Of a DNA stretch of 64,000 nt, positions 12,819 through 28,428 are shown piece by piece. Origin of the DNA: Holacanthus passer. Lineage: Eukaryota > Chordata > Actinopteri > Pomacanthidae. The number at the start of each line of letters is the position of its first letter. The first letter of the stretch is position 1. Made by a program: the position numbers and the translations under genes. The notes under the pieces were generated by a model, which worked only from the letters and a program-made list of their open reading frames with translations, did no database searches and was not told the DNA's origin. Location: positions 557,501 through 621,500 of the forward strand of contig JAFREQ010000077.1 of the NCBI GenBank assembly GCA_025331565.1. The letters run 5' to 3'.

Positions 12819-15800
12819 CCCCTCTCTGCAGCTCTCTCTCTCCATCTCACGCCCTCTCCCTCTCTCTCTGTCTCTCTCTCTCCCTCCATCTCTCTCTCTC
12901 TCTCCATCTGCCTCTCTCCATCTCTCATCTCTCTCTCCTTCTCTCTCTCTCCCTCTCCCTCTCCACCCCCCTCCACCTCTCTCTCTCCATCTCACTTCCT
13001 CTCTCTCTCCACCTCTTTCTCTTCCTCTTTCTCTCTCTCTCTCTATCCCTCTCTCTCCACACTTTGGTTGCCATGGGAATGAGTGGATCACACTGACCTA
13101 ATTAGACAGCCATGCAATGATGAAATATGCACAACAGGGCCTTCGGTGCCATCGTGGAGGTACAGTAGAGACAGCAGGTCAGAACTAGCATTAGCATGAG
13201 GACAATCTAAAGCAGCTGGTGGAAACCTGACCTCTGATTTTGGGAGAGGGACTGTGTTCGGCTTTTGCTGTCAGTCAGAGCGAGGCTGCCTGGGAAGATT
13301 AGCAATGGATTGTGGGAGAGGAGGAAGTAGAGCATGTGGAGGGAGATGAGAGGGAGGGTCCTGCATGAAGGAGATACTGGAGATAGAAGATGTGAAGGCA
13401 GTGTGAGGAGAAAAGGTGGAAGAGTTTAAGCGATGGGAAATGATAGAGAGTCAAAGGTACTACAGAGCAGAAATGCATTAAATCCTCTCTAAGCCACTGG
13501 AACTATATTCAGCCTAGTGTATAGAAAGTAGTGATTCCACTTCTCTGAGTACGTTCACTTCCTCTTTCCTGAGGCCACTCTGTTTTATTTAAATGTTCAT
13601 GTAAGACATCTTTGGGCATTCAGCGCCCTCAAAGTGCTTTTTGAAACTGATCCCAAAACTCCTCCTTTCAGTGCACTGAAAATAAAAATAATGAATGATT
13701 GTAGTTCTGTAATTTGAAGTAATGAAGGGGCTTAAGAAGTGTAACCTGAAAGCATCCCTATTAAAAAAAGACGTGATAGTTTTATTCCACTGTAACTGGA
13801 TACGATTGAGGTCTTAATTCTATTCTTTCATTGCAGTAACAGTATTAAAATGGAATGAAACTTTATCTGGAGGAGAGATTTCCTTTTCAGCGCTGGCTGG
13901 ATGGTCCCTCTGTGCTGCGGGAGGCTGCCTCGTTCTCAAAGGGTACGAGTCGCAAAATCATAATTAGCGGCCGACACAGCGAAATGAGTTACGTGGCACA
14001 GCAGAGGGAGATAACGCACGGGCAGCAATTGTGGGTTCTTTAACCTTTTTGCCGTTATCGTCTTTACGGTGTGCACGTGGCTTTCCTGCACTCAGCTGCC
14101 ATTTTAAACAGCCATGTTGTGTGATAGTAGGAAAACCACTAGAATGTTGAGGCTGATGAAGTTGAATTTACAGTTTGCGGGTGGATCATTTCAACAACAT
14201 TTCATAAGAGATTTTTTATTCATTCATTATTGCTGTGTTAATGACTTTTTACTTAAATGTGCAGACAGATAAATAATGAACTGTCTTTCACCATGCACTC
14301 ATTTAATTTTGAGCCACAAGCATCTCTTAATCTTCTTGATGAAGGTCTGTACGTCTGACTGATTGACAGATCACGCTCAGTACACTCAGTACACTGAGTT
14401 AGAGCCACTAGCCAGCTGTGTGACTGTGTGTGTGTGTCTTTGGTGTGAGGGTACGTCGAGGTATCTGTCTCCTCACTAAAAGGCACCGATGACCCAGAGG
14501 CCAACAGGACTGGACTGGGTAGCTCCCAGGTGTGAATGTGAGTTTACTGAGTGAAGCAGCGCAGAACTGAAAAAGAACAGAAAGTACAAACAAACCTTAC
14601 CTACATGAAAAAAACAAACTGTTCCATATCAGATCTGATAAACTGAGAACTGTAAGTAAACCCCTTTACTCAGCAAACATCCATATCATGTATGGCTTTG
14701 CTGTGGGGAGAAATCTGGAAGAATATGTCTCATTTAAGTCAAGATTTCAAAATTTAAATCAGTTGAAGAAAGAAAATAAAATGTGGTAACACTTTAACAA
14801 TACCGGTTTGGTACAGTGTCATTATTTTTTAAATAATATTGGACAACTAGAAGATGCCAGAAATCCCCAATTTGTTATAGCACCTACAAAAAATATTTGT
14901 TATATAGTCCAAACTCACAACCACAAATCTAATTTGTAAATCTCATTCCACATTTGTAATTTCTTACTTTATAATTTGATAGCAGACGTAACCTGTGGAG
15001 TTTTATGTTTAAGGATTGTCCTTTTGTCGACCGCATAATATTCAACAATTCCTTGTCTGCATAATTGCATAGACAAATGTAAATTTGCTCTTCGCTGTAA
15101 TGGGCCCCCAGTTTAAGCTGTGGAGCCAGATGCAACCTTTCTAGTACTCAGTGTTCATATCATAAAAACATAATGCAAACAAATCACACCTCCATGTAGC
15201 AGGACTGAGTCCACGTCTGCAGGGCACATCACCTCTGCTGTGTGTCACGGATGACTCCGACCGCCTCCCCTCCCCTTCATGTTACGTAAAACACACTCTC
15301 AAACACACAAGGTGCTGTAGTTGATTGTATGTGACAGGTTGTTTGTAATGAATCAAAATGCCCTTTGTCTAGATTTACCTGTGCTCTCGCTTGGAACTGG
15401 AATTTGTTGTCCCCTTTTTTGAAAGAGATGTGCTCACATTGTTGAAGCAAAAGGCCATAACAGATGTCAGAAAACATCAAATGTTTTACCAAGGTAGAAA
15501 TAATGTCACCATATGCATCATTAGTCTCTCTCCCAATCCAATTTCCAGTGGAAAAACATCAAAAGTTTAGAACAGCTGCAGCTTCATGAATAAAGGATGA
15601 TGAAATTAGTGTCAACTTTTGGGAAATAAGATCCGGCTGTCTGCTTTCAGAAACCACAAAACGGCGTCGGCGTCTTACCTCGATCGCTGTCGTACAGGTA
15701 GGCGAACTTGTCCCACTTGTAGTACTCGATGAGGCTGAGGAGAGGCCCCTTGATATCAGGTCTCATCTGGATGATGAACTGCTGATTCCCATCCAGGGGG

Positions 15801-18800
15801 AAGCTGGGAGTTATGAAGGAGACATGCAGCGTCCCGCAAAACGACGTGATGGTGTTGACGGACTTCTTGTCATAGAATCCGAAAATGGCGTAAACTCCTC
15901 TCGAGAACTGTGAACAGACTGAAACAGAGGAAAGAGATTTGTTAAGACACATTGTTTAACACATATCCTCTAAATCTTCAAGTCTAGTAGGTAAAGAGTT
16001 TTATTCTTTCATTTTTCCTTTTGGAACAAAACTCTTCCGACATTTATTTGTGATGCTTTCACAGCTCTCCGCTATAACTCATGACAATGTATATGTCCAG
16101 GACCTTTACTATAATCCTTTAGTGCACATTAGCGCTGCACACAAGCATTAAGTGACGTCTCTTTCAGTTTCTCTTTGGGCTGATTAATGGACAGCTTTCC
16201 ATAAGCTCTGCCAGGGGAGTGCTTGTGTTGTACAGATCCACTGTACGCCAGTCACAGCGTGAAACTTTTATGAGTGGCCCTATGACTTTTTGATAGAGTG
16301 GGAATATGCGATGTTGTGTTTGAGTCGAGCGTTCACCAAAACCACATATTAATTCTTCACATGGGATATCCATCTGTGCTGCGCCATGATATGCTGTAAT
16401 GGTGCTGTGTTGTGTTTGATTTCTACTCAGGCAGAAAACCATTTCAGGCTCCTCCTATGAGAATATGTAGCCGGGCACATATGTTACAGTGCACTGCTTC
16501 GCCACCACTATTAGCACTAGACGTGTACAAGGTTATATAACATCCTTAATACATATTCTTTGGAGGCCACTGAACCTAAATGATTGCTTTGTTGGAAACC
16601 TTTTAGGTTATGCAGCCAGCGTTTATGATGACTGTGTGTTTGCATCAGATTATCTGTATTACAGCCTCATTTTGTTGACTCTGCAAAATCATCTCAGCTC
16701 AATAATTCATGACCCGAGCTCAGGTACATACAGTACGGTACATTCATTATGCACAGACCAGGAAAGGGCACTGTGGACTGGAGGTAAACATGAACGTCGA
16801 ACGTCTAAGTAATCCTGAGGTTGCAGGCTGTTCCTCAAACATTGCACCGGGGTCAGCAGATTGGCATGTTTCTTGTAAATGTGTATTGATCAAATATAAG
16901 TGAATCAGGCTTATTGACTCGGACATATGTGTCCTCCGGTGTAATTAAACTAATGAGTCATTTCCTTCTCCACAATATAACTGCGATGACTTGCTGACAA
17001 AGGAAACTGGAGTCCATACGTCAGATATTCGCCGGCCTGGTGCAAGCAGGCGTCCTGGCACTTCTGTCCTGACTGTGGCAGCTATCACTGATGAGATGCA
17101 CACATGCTGGGAAGCACAAAGAGAGACCGCTGTGTCTTAGCAACACGGGAACGAGGGAATGTTCTCAACAGATTCACATAGAAGCTTCGCTCTTTGGGCT
17201 TTTTGTCAAGGGGGATATTTTGGATAAGGGTTTGCTCAATTCCTGCTTTAATGTTCGAGTACAGCCACTTTCTTGTACTGTAACACAGAGCTCATCGTCG
17301 AGGTTCGGGTTGAAACAGCAGCTCATTAATTTTGTCTCTGGCAAATGAATCAAGCAAGTCTTCTCTAGCATTGTCCCTGATGAACAAGACAGACTTACTT
17401 GGACAATGAGGAACTTCAATTAAACTAAGTCTCGAACAGGGTTGTGAAGTTATTTCAGGTCCCCATTGAGGTAAAAGTCACTATTTTCTGCACAGACACT
17501 GGTTCAGAAGGTGACTGATAGATGGAGCACTTCAAAGATTCAGATGAAAGTCTGGTTTAATCATCATTACAACAGACGAGCATGTGCCACAGAGAATAGC
17601 CGGTTCTTTGATAAAATGTCTAATGCACAAGCCTGTGTGTGTAAAAATGTAAGGGGGAAGTTAACTATCACTCCCAGGATGCATTTCAGTGCGTCCAGTG
17701 ACTGAGCTTAAAATTATGCTTTGTGAAAAAAATTTGGATGAATCTGAATATGACTCTGGCACGTTTTGTTCCCACTACAGTGACGAGGCGTTTTGAATTC
17801 ACTACACCTCTGAATCAGGCCTAATCTCTATGACAACAGCAGCTGAGGCTCATGGGTATTGTAGTATTTAGATTCATTTGACATGCCAAAGTGATGTAAA
17901 ACATGATCACTCAGAAACAGATAAAATGATTAAAACAGGTTGCTATAAACAAAACTTATTGGCGTCTTATTTGAGGATATCATCAAAAGAAAAATTTGAA
18001 ATGGAAATTCAGACTGAAAATTTCCAAAACCAACAACCTCTCTCACTTTGTGTTGCAGTCAGCTCCTCCACTGGAAACAAAATGGTCTAATATTCCAAGG
18101 TAGTGTCAAATAATTATGAAAAATAAATCAATAAATGAAAGAGATAAAAAGAAGATATTCAACAGTTAAGTCACTTCTTACTGAAAAATAATCTTATTAA
18201 TTAATAGTCACTGATTAATACGTACTTGATAGTTACTTTGCTAAATGTTACCATCCTTTAACAAGTGAGCCAAAATGTTTAAGAATAGGTTCAATGCTTT
18301 GCTCAAGTACATCAAGTGATACTTCAAACTCATATCTTCTACTCGGTCTGGTGGATTCAAACCATTCACCCCATAATCAAAAGCTCTATGATCTTAAGTC
18401 TGCTTCAGTAACCCCCGCTGCCTTTCCCCCTCAGAGTCCTCACAACATGCAGAGCTCATCAATGGGCCAAAATAAGTGAGGGAAGGGCCAACTTTCATCC
18501 ACCGCCAGCATTCGTGCGCTTCCAAAATCTTCACAGAATCTTCCACCGGAGCAATTAAATGTTCATCACAGCCGTCCGAGACAAACCGTTAACGGCAGTC
18601 CGATCACCTCCATCAGTCTGCGGCGGCGTTCCTAATCTTTTTAGCAGATGAAAGTGGCGGCTGATGTGGCCGCAGAGAGATCAGACCTCGCTAATCTCAT
18701 TTCACTTTTGTCTAACTGGGAGCTAATAGAACCACGAGCGTGTCGTCTGTTAGCTGTCGCGATCTAATGGGGAAATGATTTTGTACAATTCGGCGAAGAG

Positions 18801-20940
18801 GATGAAACATTCTTCCGAGGAGAGGTTAGGTTACGTGTTAAACAAGTCACGGCACTCATGGATCACTGAACGGAGCAAAGCCTGAAGAAATGCTTCATTC
18901 AGATTCAGTTTCAGGAATAGAATTTTATAGTCTGAGCAGACTATCCTCCACAAAATCTAGATCAACCAGAACTCTTTTCTCACAATGTAATTTGTTATAT
19001 AGAGATAAAACAAATGACGGCTACAGTTAATTGATGATTACAGTGATTGCTCTCCAGTTAGGTGCTGCGTTCATCCCTGGGCTCTTTCCACTGAACAGTA
19101 CACAGGCACATGCATTATGCAATTATACACATGTATAATTAAAGAGCCACTAAGACCTTTCACCCATTTACATGACTTCATCAATTATCATCTTATATAA
19201 CATGGACAGGAGACATTCTGTCCCTCAATGAGGACTTTTGATTCTGCTGATAACACTGTACTTTATCTTTATATTATAGTACCACTGTGTATAATGTATA
19301 ATGCTACTTTAACTCAAGAACACTAACTACACGAGGCTTCATTTTAAATTCATAGTGATTTTCATGAGAGTATTAAACAGAGTTTCAGACAGATTTTATG
19401 TGTAGAAATATTGGTTCCCACTGCAGGAAGAAGTTAATGTAAACTAATAAATAAAGAGTAAATGACATTCCCTTCAGACAAGCACAGCTCTGAAAATAAG
19501 TTTATTGAAAGAAAAATGATTGTTTCAAATCAGATTTTTCCCTGGATTTTTGTATCACTGCCATTTATATCTGACTTTCGCTCATCGATTTTGAAGTGTC
19601 CAGTTCTCATCAAGTGATTATCCTTTTTGACTCCTCATCCACCTTTATTCTCCTGCATTACATCCCATTGATGAATTCAAACCATCGACTGCAGCTGATG
19701 AAACTGATGTCTCATCTTTCTACGCTCATGTCACATTTTGTGTTGCATAACATGAGAATGAAGGGACTTATAGCTCTATCTACATCTGACAAAGCTCACA
19801 TCTTATAACGGCGTCACAGAAGAGAATAAATATTATTCCAGCCCTCATCACTGCCGCCGCCTGCAGCTAATAGAGCTGTAGCCTTTCCTTCTGTCTCTGT
19901 GTCACTCTCTCCATTGTCATGTTTCTGAGGCTTTCTTCTGCTGACACTCTCTCGCTGGTGAGCTTGCTGACTTTGCCTGGGATTAAAACTCTCTGAGCTC
20001 GTGCTTAGAAACTGGATATCCCCATGACTGCGCCGCAGCTTATGCCAGAGCGAACAGTTTGACAACATGTTACTTTATGACCGAATATTCGCATCCAGAA
20101 GCGACGCACTGCCCATTTCTCCATCGCTGGAGTGTGATGGCAAAGAAGAAGAGCGAGAGGTTTTTTTAATGGTTGATCTACGTGTGGTTCTTCAATGAGG
20201 ACTTTAGAAATGTTTAATTAAGGAAGAAAAGCCAACAAACAGTAACTTTTAAAAAACAGTGAGGGCTGTGGAAAAAGCCATTAAGCCTCTGTCACATCTG
20301 ACTGCTTTTCAATGAAACCGAGAAGTGACTGGGTGAATATTTTTCTTTACAGCGTTGATGAGGTCGCCCTAATGAGACGACACGAGCAAAATGGGAAACA
20401 AATCTTATTATTGCTCACTTCTGGGTCTGTAAGCTGTGGTTTCTCTCTCGATCTTTCTGTTCAATAAGATTAAAAAAATGCAGTTCTCACTTAATCTGGG
20501 AATGTTCATGTAAGATAAACACACTGTGGACTCGGGGACTTGTAATCCTGACATTGTGGTTGCAGACAATAGTTCCTAGTGAATAATACGCTGGATGTGT
20601 GTCTGGTCTGTCTGTGTTGAGGGTGTGTGAGCTGGTCAGTCTCATTATTCCTTAACCACCTTATTGTTTCATCTGTGAACCAGTCATGTCAAAGGAAATG
20701 AGCCTTTTGATGAGGACAATGTAAAACAGAAGATGCATTCTTAAGAGAGGCTGTATACGTAGAACAAGAGCAGGTCATTGTGCACATTACTGTGTGTTTT
20801 AGATTTAGCTGCATTTAAGATTTCACTAAAAATGTTATAGCATTTGAAAAAAAAAGCACATCAGGAGAATAGCTTTCTATGATGTTTGCATAGGTTTTAT
20901 GTCTATTTGCACTGTTTGCAAGCTGGATTGTTTTCTCTCA

Positions 20941-20979
<39 letters not shown>

Positions 20980-22584
20980 AAACGGCTTGTCTGATTGAAA
21001 TTGCCTGGTCACAGTACGCATAAGGGTTGTGAATGGGTTTCACATTAGGTGAAGAAAACAAGTTACAAAGTTTTTGGACTTTCATTAAAGTAATAGATTG
21101 TTGGCTTTGTTAAAAAGGTTCTTTTAGTCAGGTGATTTATCAGAAGCAGCTTTCAAAGGTAAAATCTGAGTTTTCTAAATCCAACATAATCCATTACACT
21201 GTATCAACAAGCATGACTACTCTAACTTCCCCTGGGGAAAATAAACATTTCACCAAAGACGTGTTTAAAGACCTGGTGGCATTCAGAGAGTAGAATAAGA
21301 TTTATCTCTCAAAAACTTTTTACTTCTTGCGTGCATCAATTCATGTTTTTATTTTATAGTCATTGATTTATGAGTCTGGTAAGGCAGTTTTTGTTTAGCA
21401 TCATTTATTAATTCATTTATATTATCTGTGATACCTTGCCAGTGATTGATGGATCAGTCGATTTGATATTGATGATTATTTTTCATTTTAAGTATTTGAG
21501 TAAAAAAAAGTGTTGTGTTGAGAAAAGTAAATATAATCAAGAAATAAAATGCAATGTTTGCTGTTTACATCCCTCCAAAGTAACACTGGAAGAAAAAGAC
21601 TTTAAATTACTGAACAATATGTATATATATTTATGTATTAATGGATGTATTAACATGGATCAATTGCAGTTCTGTTAGCTTCGTTTGTGTTGACTTGTCT
21701 AAAGTTGGGATTTGATTAATGGCTTGAAAAGTTTCTCAAGTCTTTGCAAAACTTCACGAGTTGCTCCTACACTTCCTGAACATTATTTGCACCACAGACG
21801 TACAAACACTCATCAGACAACATGTTAAATGTGTCGCAGCAGTGACTCTGGCACTGCATCACCTTCAGAGGAGAAGGTGCACCCTGTGAAATATATTTAG
21901 CCGTCCCAATTAGCTGACCTCATTTTCACCACTGATGGCACTGAAGGCATCTCCACCTCTCCACCGCTCCACCACTGTTTACGTGGCGGCTCGGTCACTG
22001 ATCAAAGATTAAACTTGCATAAATTAACTAATTAGCTAATAAAACATCCAAACTCCGCTCACATCTAATAAGGCTTGCATCAGTGTGAAATTTCATGAGA
22101 GGATGACAGATACTGAGAACTTATTTGGCCTTTGAACAAATATTTCTATTTCTGTGTTTACTGCTTTTTTTCTTTTTTGCAAATTCATTTGATCGTTCCA
22201 AATAAGACCCAAATTATGCCAAGGTTTGATTGAAATAAAATCATTAAAAAGCCATTATTTTCCCTATGTTTAAATGCCATCGGTGCCATATGTAAGCTGT
22301 AAAACATCTGAAATAAAATGTAGATCTAGTGACTTAATGGTAAAGGAAACTTTGGCAATTAATTAAGAACTAGTTAAAACATACACTGCTGTACCATTTA
22401 ATGGAAAATTGAAATGAAACGAGCTAGAAAATGTTTAATTACAGGCTTTATGGTTGGATTTTATGTAGCTGCAACGATCAGAGGGGACATTCATTAAATC
22501 AGCAGTGGACAACACTTTGTGATATTCAAAAGAAAACCAGCAGAGGCCGAGTGCATCAGCCAAATGATGAATCAGTTTAACACT

Positions 22585-22615
<31 letters not shown>

Positions 22616-25600
22616 CACGTCACTGTGGTGATGATCATCAGCAGTCCAGTCACAGCTAACACAACTGACTGTTAGATATCTCACCCTCTCCAACACTCCT
22701 GTTCTCACCACAGAGAAAAAGGCCTCTGGAGGATTTTATGTAAAACTGATCTGTCACCCGTTGGCGAGGCGGCTTCGAGCCACCACCCATTCTGTCTGAG
22801 CGACCTGAGCACATTTGTCACTGATATAGTTGCTGTGCAGCTGGATTTTGACCTTATAAACTACGTGGTTTGTTGGGGCCCTCCAAAATGACCCCCAGCC
22901 CCAAAACAGCTAAATTTTCACATGATGTATATGGTTTGGTTTAAGCAACTAAAACTGCTTGGTTAAAGCTTAAAAAAAAATGCTTTCAAGAAAATGCCTT
23001 GAAAAGTATGTTCAAATAAAAAATATCAACGGCTCAGAGCTGTAATACGGAAGTAAACATGGAGGTCAGTGAAGTCAGAAGTTACAGTTTCATTTAAAAG
23101 CTGTTGTGCAGTAGAAACCTTAAATTCGTGAGCAGATGATAACAAAGACAAGGATGAGGAGAAAGAATTTTGAATTATGGCTTTTTGTGGAGCAATGGCT
23201 GCTACTTCTGTACAGAGGTGTGTGTGGATGTGGAGTCTTTAACTTTTCTCTGACACTGCAGCCAAGTTGCTTTCAATCACGTTCTGCTATTACTGAAGTG
23301 TCACTTCAAAGATTGTTCAGACTGAGGTTGCATTGCAAAAACACAGACTTGTATCTGACCACGAATGAAAGTGGACGAAATCAGAATTGAAAATATCTGA
23401 TTCCATGTGATCAAACATCATCATCGAAACTCTTGTGCATTGTACAAATAACGGCCAGAATTGTCAAACTTTCCAAATAAGAACAACATTTTCATGTCTC
23501 TACATCATCTGAGGCAGCACAGAAGCTTTCAAGCGTTTAAAAAAAAAACATCATGTCTTAGCTCTCCTGGGTTGTCTCAACACTTTTAAGGTCTTTCAGA
23601 GTCCTCCTGTCTGTCCCACTGCTGGAGGTGAAACAAGGACAACTCAAAGATGCTTTTGAAACCAGAATCATTCCCGTCTTCTGAAACTCTCTTGTAATAT
23701 CAGACTCTCTCTTTGTGAAGTATTTGCCTCCTTATGATTAAACCTCAGAAATAGAAAATGGTCGGAGACGTCTCTGACTTGAGGCTGTGACACAAGAACA
23801 ATTCTGAGACTTTCATCTTTCCTTCTCATCTAAATTAATACGCTGGTTGGCCCTCAGCCGAATTCCTTCTCTCACAATTCCCAGAGGATTTCTTTAGGTT
23901 AAAGGATTATAGAAGACCTGATTGGCTTCACCAGGCTGGAACACTTATGGAAAGCAACATTTATCAACAACCTATGAATCTCATGAAGCGTAGGCCGTGT
24001 TTTGTAGCTTCTCAGAGCTTCATCTGCGAAGACACGATGTGGTTTCATTGCCTCTGTGTTGCCAGGGTAACATTTTTCAGCCATGTTCCCTCAACACTGC
24101 AGAAAATATTCGTCTCGCCGCGTCACTTCAGAGTGTTGAGGCTTTAAATGTCACTTTTCTGAAAGAAGAAATAAGCCACATTTAGAGGTTGGATTTCTCA
24201 AAATTACGATAAATACTACACGTTTTATACGAACTCAAATATCCTATGTGACAAAACAAACTTCTGAAAATCCCGTCATGATGAAGTTCTTTCACTGGTC
24301 GGATGATATGCATACGTGCATTGCAGCGCCGCAGGCTGTTTCCTGGATGACGGCTCTCAGTCACGCTCTCGAGTGGCCGATAGGAAGACTTCTGGGAGGT
24401 GTCACTGTGGGCCAGCGAGGCGCGCTGGGAAGTGTTTTTGTCTGCCTCAGAGCAGCTCTTCCGGCAGCTGGTTTCTAGAAGAACAGTACAGCTCAGTTCT
24501 CAACTTCTGCCCCCCGCCCTCCCCCACTTTCCTCCTATCTGCCATCCTATTTCTCTCTGTCTCGTTCTGCCTCTCTCCTTTTGTTCACTGACCTGTTTCC
24601 TGAAGGCTTTCTGACGGCTGTGGATGGAGGATGGAGGCAAGAACGAGGTCTGATGAATGCTCTCTGCACTAAAGGCTCAATCGCTGCACAGCGCCCCCGA
24701 CGTCCCAATCGTCGGTTCATCTCTGCCTTTTGTTGTTATCTACACACTTCTGAATGCTTCAGTAGCTGAAGGGAGGGGGGAGGAGCTGGATGCTGAGCAG
24801 CTCATTTATGCCAGATATTGACTAAGTTGGACTGCTGACTATAGCTACATCACCTACCGCCGACTAACAATGTACCGCACCAGCATTTCTCCTGTGAATT
24901 TTGAATCGATACCATAAATAACATCAAAACAGCTCCAATGATTTTATGCATCAAAGTCAGTTTATTAGCCATGATTAGTACTGTTCAGCCGGTGACAACA
25001 GCTGTATGAGTCTGTGGCTCTGGAGGAGCTTTTTCAAGTCTGACAAAAAATGACCCAAGTGATGTTTCAACTTGGAAAAATCCTTTTCAACATCCTCTAT
25101 GACAAAAATAAATAAATAGATAAATAAAATAGATAAATCAACCCACATTCATTTTGTGTAAAGATATTGCAGAAGAGGTGCTCAAGATTTTTCCCTAATG
25201 GACGGATATGGAAGTTTTTTCAAATATAAGACAGAAATTTGAAACCATCCTTAGAACAAAGTGGAACTGTCCAAACAAGTAGGCCCCATTCTGTTTATAA
25301 TTTGTCTTGAATTTACGGAAGTGCAGTTAAACGCTTTTTATCTAACAGTGGTACAATTTGTGGTATAAGTGTAAATAACAGCAGCTAGCTTTCTTCATGT
25401 CTTATAATGAAGCCAGGAAAACAGCATCGCCTTTAAATTAACTCACTTGCAGTTTTCAAAGAAACACCATTATTGGTCCAACATGAGAATCAGACTTCTG
25501 ATTAAATAACATCTAATCTTGCAAAGAGATGAAACAAAACTCTATCTAGTAGCAGTTGTCTGCAAATATGATTCACAATAATTAAGCAGCACTTTGATCG

Positions 25601-28379
25601 GTTTTTTTTTAAACATTAAAAGACTAAGTTTCAGCCCTACGTCTTAGATCTGAAGAAAGAGAAGCTCTGTGTTGTGCTGCTTTGCACAGGCACGCAAATC
25701 CATCCCACTAAAAAAGAAAGCAGAATTTTTCAGCCATACTGATTCTACGAAGTCGACCCATACATCACACGCAGCTTCTTTGTTCACATTTCATCTGCCT
25801 CCTGTAATAAAACATATCTTGTGTCCACTGACCTTTAGTGGAAATACCAGAGCAGACTCCAGATCTGCGCTTCTATTGTTCTAATGATTTCAGAACCTGC
25901 CAGACCAAAATTAGTTACATCCATAAAAACGGCAGCTTCATCCAGCATCTGAGGGAGCAGCTGCCTTATCAACCAGACGCTCAGTGTTTGTGGAGGATGA
26001 ATAAGGATCAAGTCAGAGAGGCGGAGAAAAGCAAAGAGGCAATGCTCATGAGTTTGATGGTTCCTGTTCAAGCTAATTTTTATATCAAGCTAAACTGAGT
26101 CTTAATATTTTCAGGAGCATTGTAAAAATTGTACCAAACCTGTTTCTCTCCTCATTCCCCCCATCTTCTGTTCTCTTCTCTCTGTCATTAGAGGAACCAC
26201 AGTGAAAGAAAGATGGGAACATGAGACGTCTCATCAATGATGAGATTTCACCTCCCTGAGTGACATCTCTCTGGGTCGCTCACGATGACCCGAGGCCCCT
26301 CATCAGCTCTTCATCTCCATGTGACCCCTGACTCATCCCCTCTTCCTTGGCCCTCAGTTCATCCCTCTGTCCCTGACCTTTCACACAACCATTTATCCAT
26401 CGCTTCATTTCAATACTTGAGCACAACCTCCTGCTGCTCAAAAAGAGTCAGGGAGGTGGCCAGCACAAACGAATACAGGCCAGTCTCTAATTAAGGCTGG
26501 GAAATCATAGTGATGCAAAGTGGAATAGTTTTCTAAGTGCTCACATGGTATATTCAGTATAATATGCATTTATAGAACACTGCTTCCATCAGCACAACAA
26601 CCATTTGCACCATTCTGTTGCAGAGTTTCTCTTTTTAACATAAATACTGTTTATTCAAATCATTTCTACCTCATTGCTTTTTGAATGAGGAGTGAAGCTT
26701 TGTGTGGCTTTGATGGTCCTCATGTCTGCAACTCAAATAGTCAAGAGTGAAAACAAACCTGCCATCAAATATCTCAGAAAAGCTCACCATCAGCCATGAA
26801 GTGTTTTGTTTCACTGATAGTAACTTGATTCATTAGTTAATGGAAGAGTTTTTCTGTTAGAGAGGGAAAAATCAGCAGCGGGTTGGTGAATAAATGTGAC
26901 TGTTACTGTATGAATGGAATTAGTATTGTGGAATTGTATCAAGGCAACAGGTCAAAATGTACATTTTTTTAAAGGTTGCATTACGTTACAGCACAAAATC
27001 AACTGCAAACTAAACTAGAAGATCAGAAAACATGGAGGCTTCTAACTAAAATATGATACTTATGAACAGGAGAAATGAAAAATAAAAGTGTGTCTCTGCA
27101 ATGCAGCAGTTGAGATAAATAAATACTTTATGGATACAACACAATTAAACATTTCTGAATGTCAAAAAGGGGATGATGAGATGCACACTGACTGTTATTT
27201 GCATGGAACAGTCTACCGAGAGGACGACAGAAACTCCTGAGAACGACTTCATTTTTCATACACAGCGCTCCCTCACTCTGTTTAAAACACTTTTGACATT
27301 GTGCCTTTGTCAAAGCTCGCACACTTTGAATTAGTGCCAGAAAAAAAAAAAAAAAAAAGTCCAGCAGAAAAAGATCGAGATCACACAAAGAGGAAGCAAA
27401 TGGAGCTGTGACCTTCCTGAGGCCTCGGTTTTAAAGTAAATAGCAGGTACTGTGTGATTTAGGTTTTAAATGTGATTAGGATAGTAATGTAGTAGATATT
27501 GAACAGAGGTAGGAAAATACCTACAGTCAAGCTTTCCTTAACTGAGCAAGTGCGGCTTAATGAAGGTGAGTTGATGATGGACTGAGCCAAGTTCTGTTCA
27601 GTCCAATCAGATCTTTTCCCATTTGTAAACAACCTCTCAGAGCCAATCGAAGACGAATTTTTGCTGGTTGTATTTGAGACTTTTTGATGAATAGATCATT
27701 GTTATAGGATGAATAAAATATGAAAGATCTCCCACGATTAATCGGCTACTTTGGGAGTAAATGGTTATTACTATCCTACTGTATAAGAGTTAGAATTAGT
27801 TACCTCTCTGTTAAAAGTCTTTTTTGTTGTCTTGCTTTTCCTGACAATTACCATAAACTGCCTTTGTAAATGAGCCATGAATTGAACAAGTAGAAACAAT
27901 ATGATACAAATCTATAAAATCCCTGCGTCTATCATCTGAAATTCGTGTATGCAGAGCTGAGAGAGAATAAAAGGTCAACATTTGGATGTATTTTATCGGC
28001 TGTAATGCCATTACTCTGACTTCCTTCCGGCGAGCAAATGGTGAAATCAGAAAATGTCAGATAATTTATGCAGCTGCCCCCTTTTCCCAGTGTTTCTCCT
28101 GCTGTTTTATCACAGCAGGGGGGATGTGGAGCTGCTAAGACATGTGAGGGCTTTTTTTTTTTTCCAGCTTGTGTCATTTTGAAATGTTTGTGTTGGACGT
28201 GTCTGATGCACGATACTGCAGGTCTCAAACCCACATGTTCCAGAGAACTACCTGTGCACGAGCAACTGTCCTCTTGTCCACTTCGGGACCAACAGTCTAA
28301 CTTTAGTGTTGAAACAGGAGACGACAGCTGGGACCGGTTTGCCTCTTGTCTGCTGCGTCGTTACACTTTCTGCCTGTCG

Positions 28380-28428
<49 letters not shown>

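Larger units (their letters stand above)
8123..15678 (-). other. gria2 intron 3
   Basis: Intron of 7,556 bp between exons 3 and 4. It holds a degenerate fish repeat near 9160-9245 and a long CT-rich tract at 12781-13060. Otherwise I see only AT-rich unique-looking DNA without coding potential. Confidence 0.85.

Noticed and set aside
12655..13101. Ser/Leu-rich and Arg/Glu-rich open frames
   Set aside because: They are produced by the CT-rich repeat in several frames and both strands.
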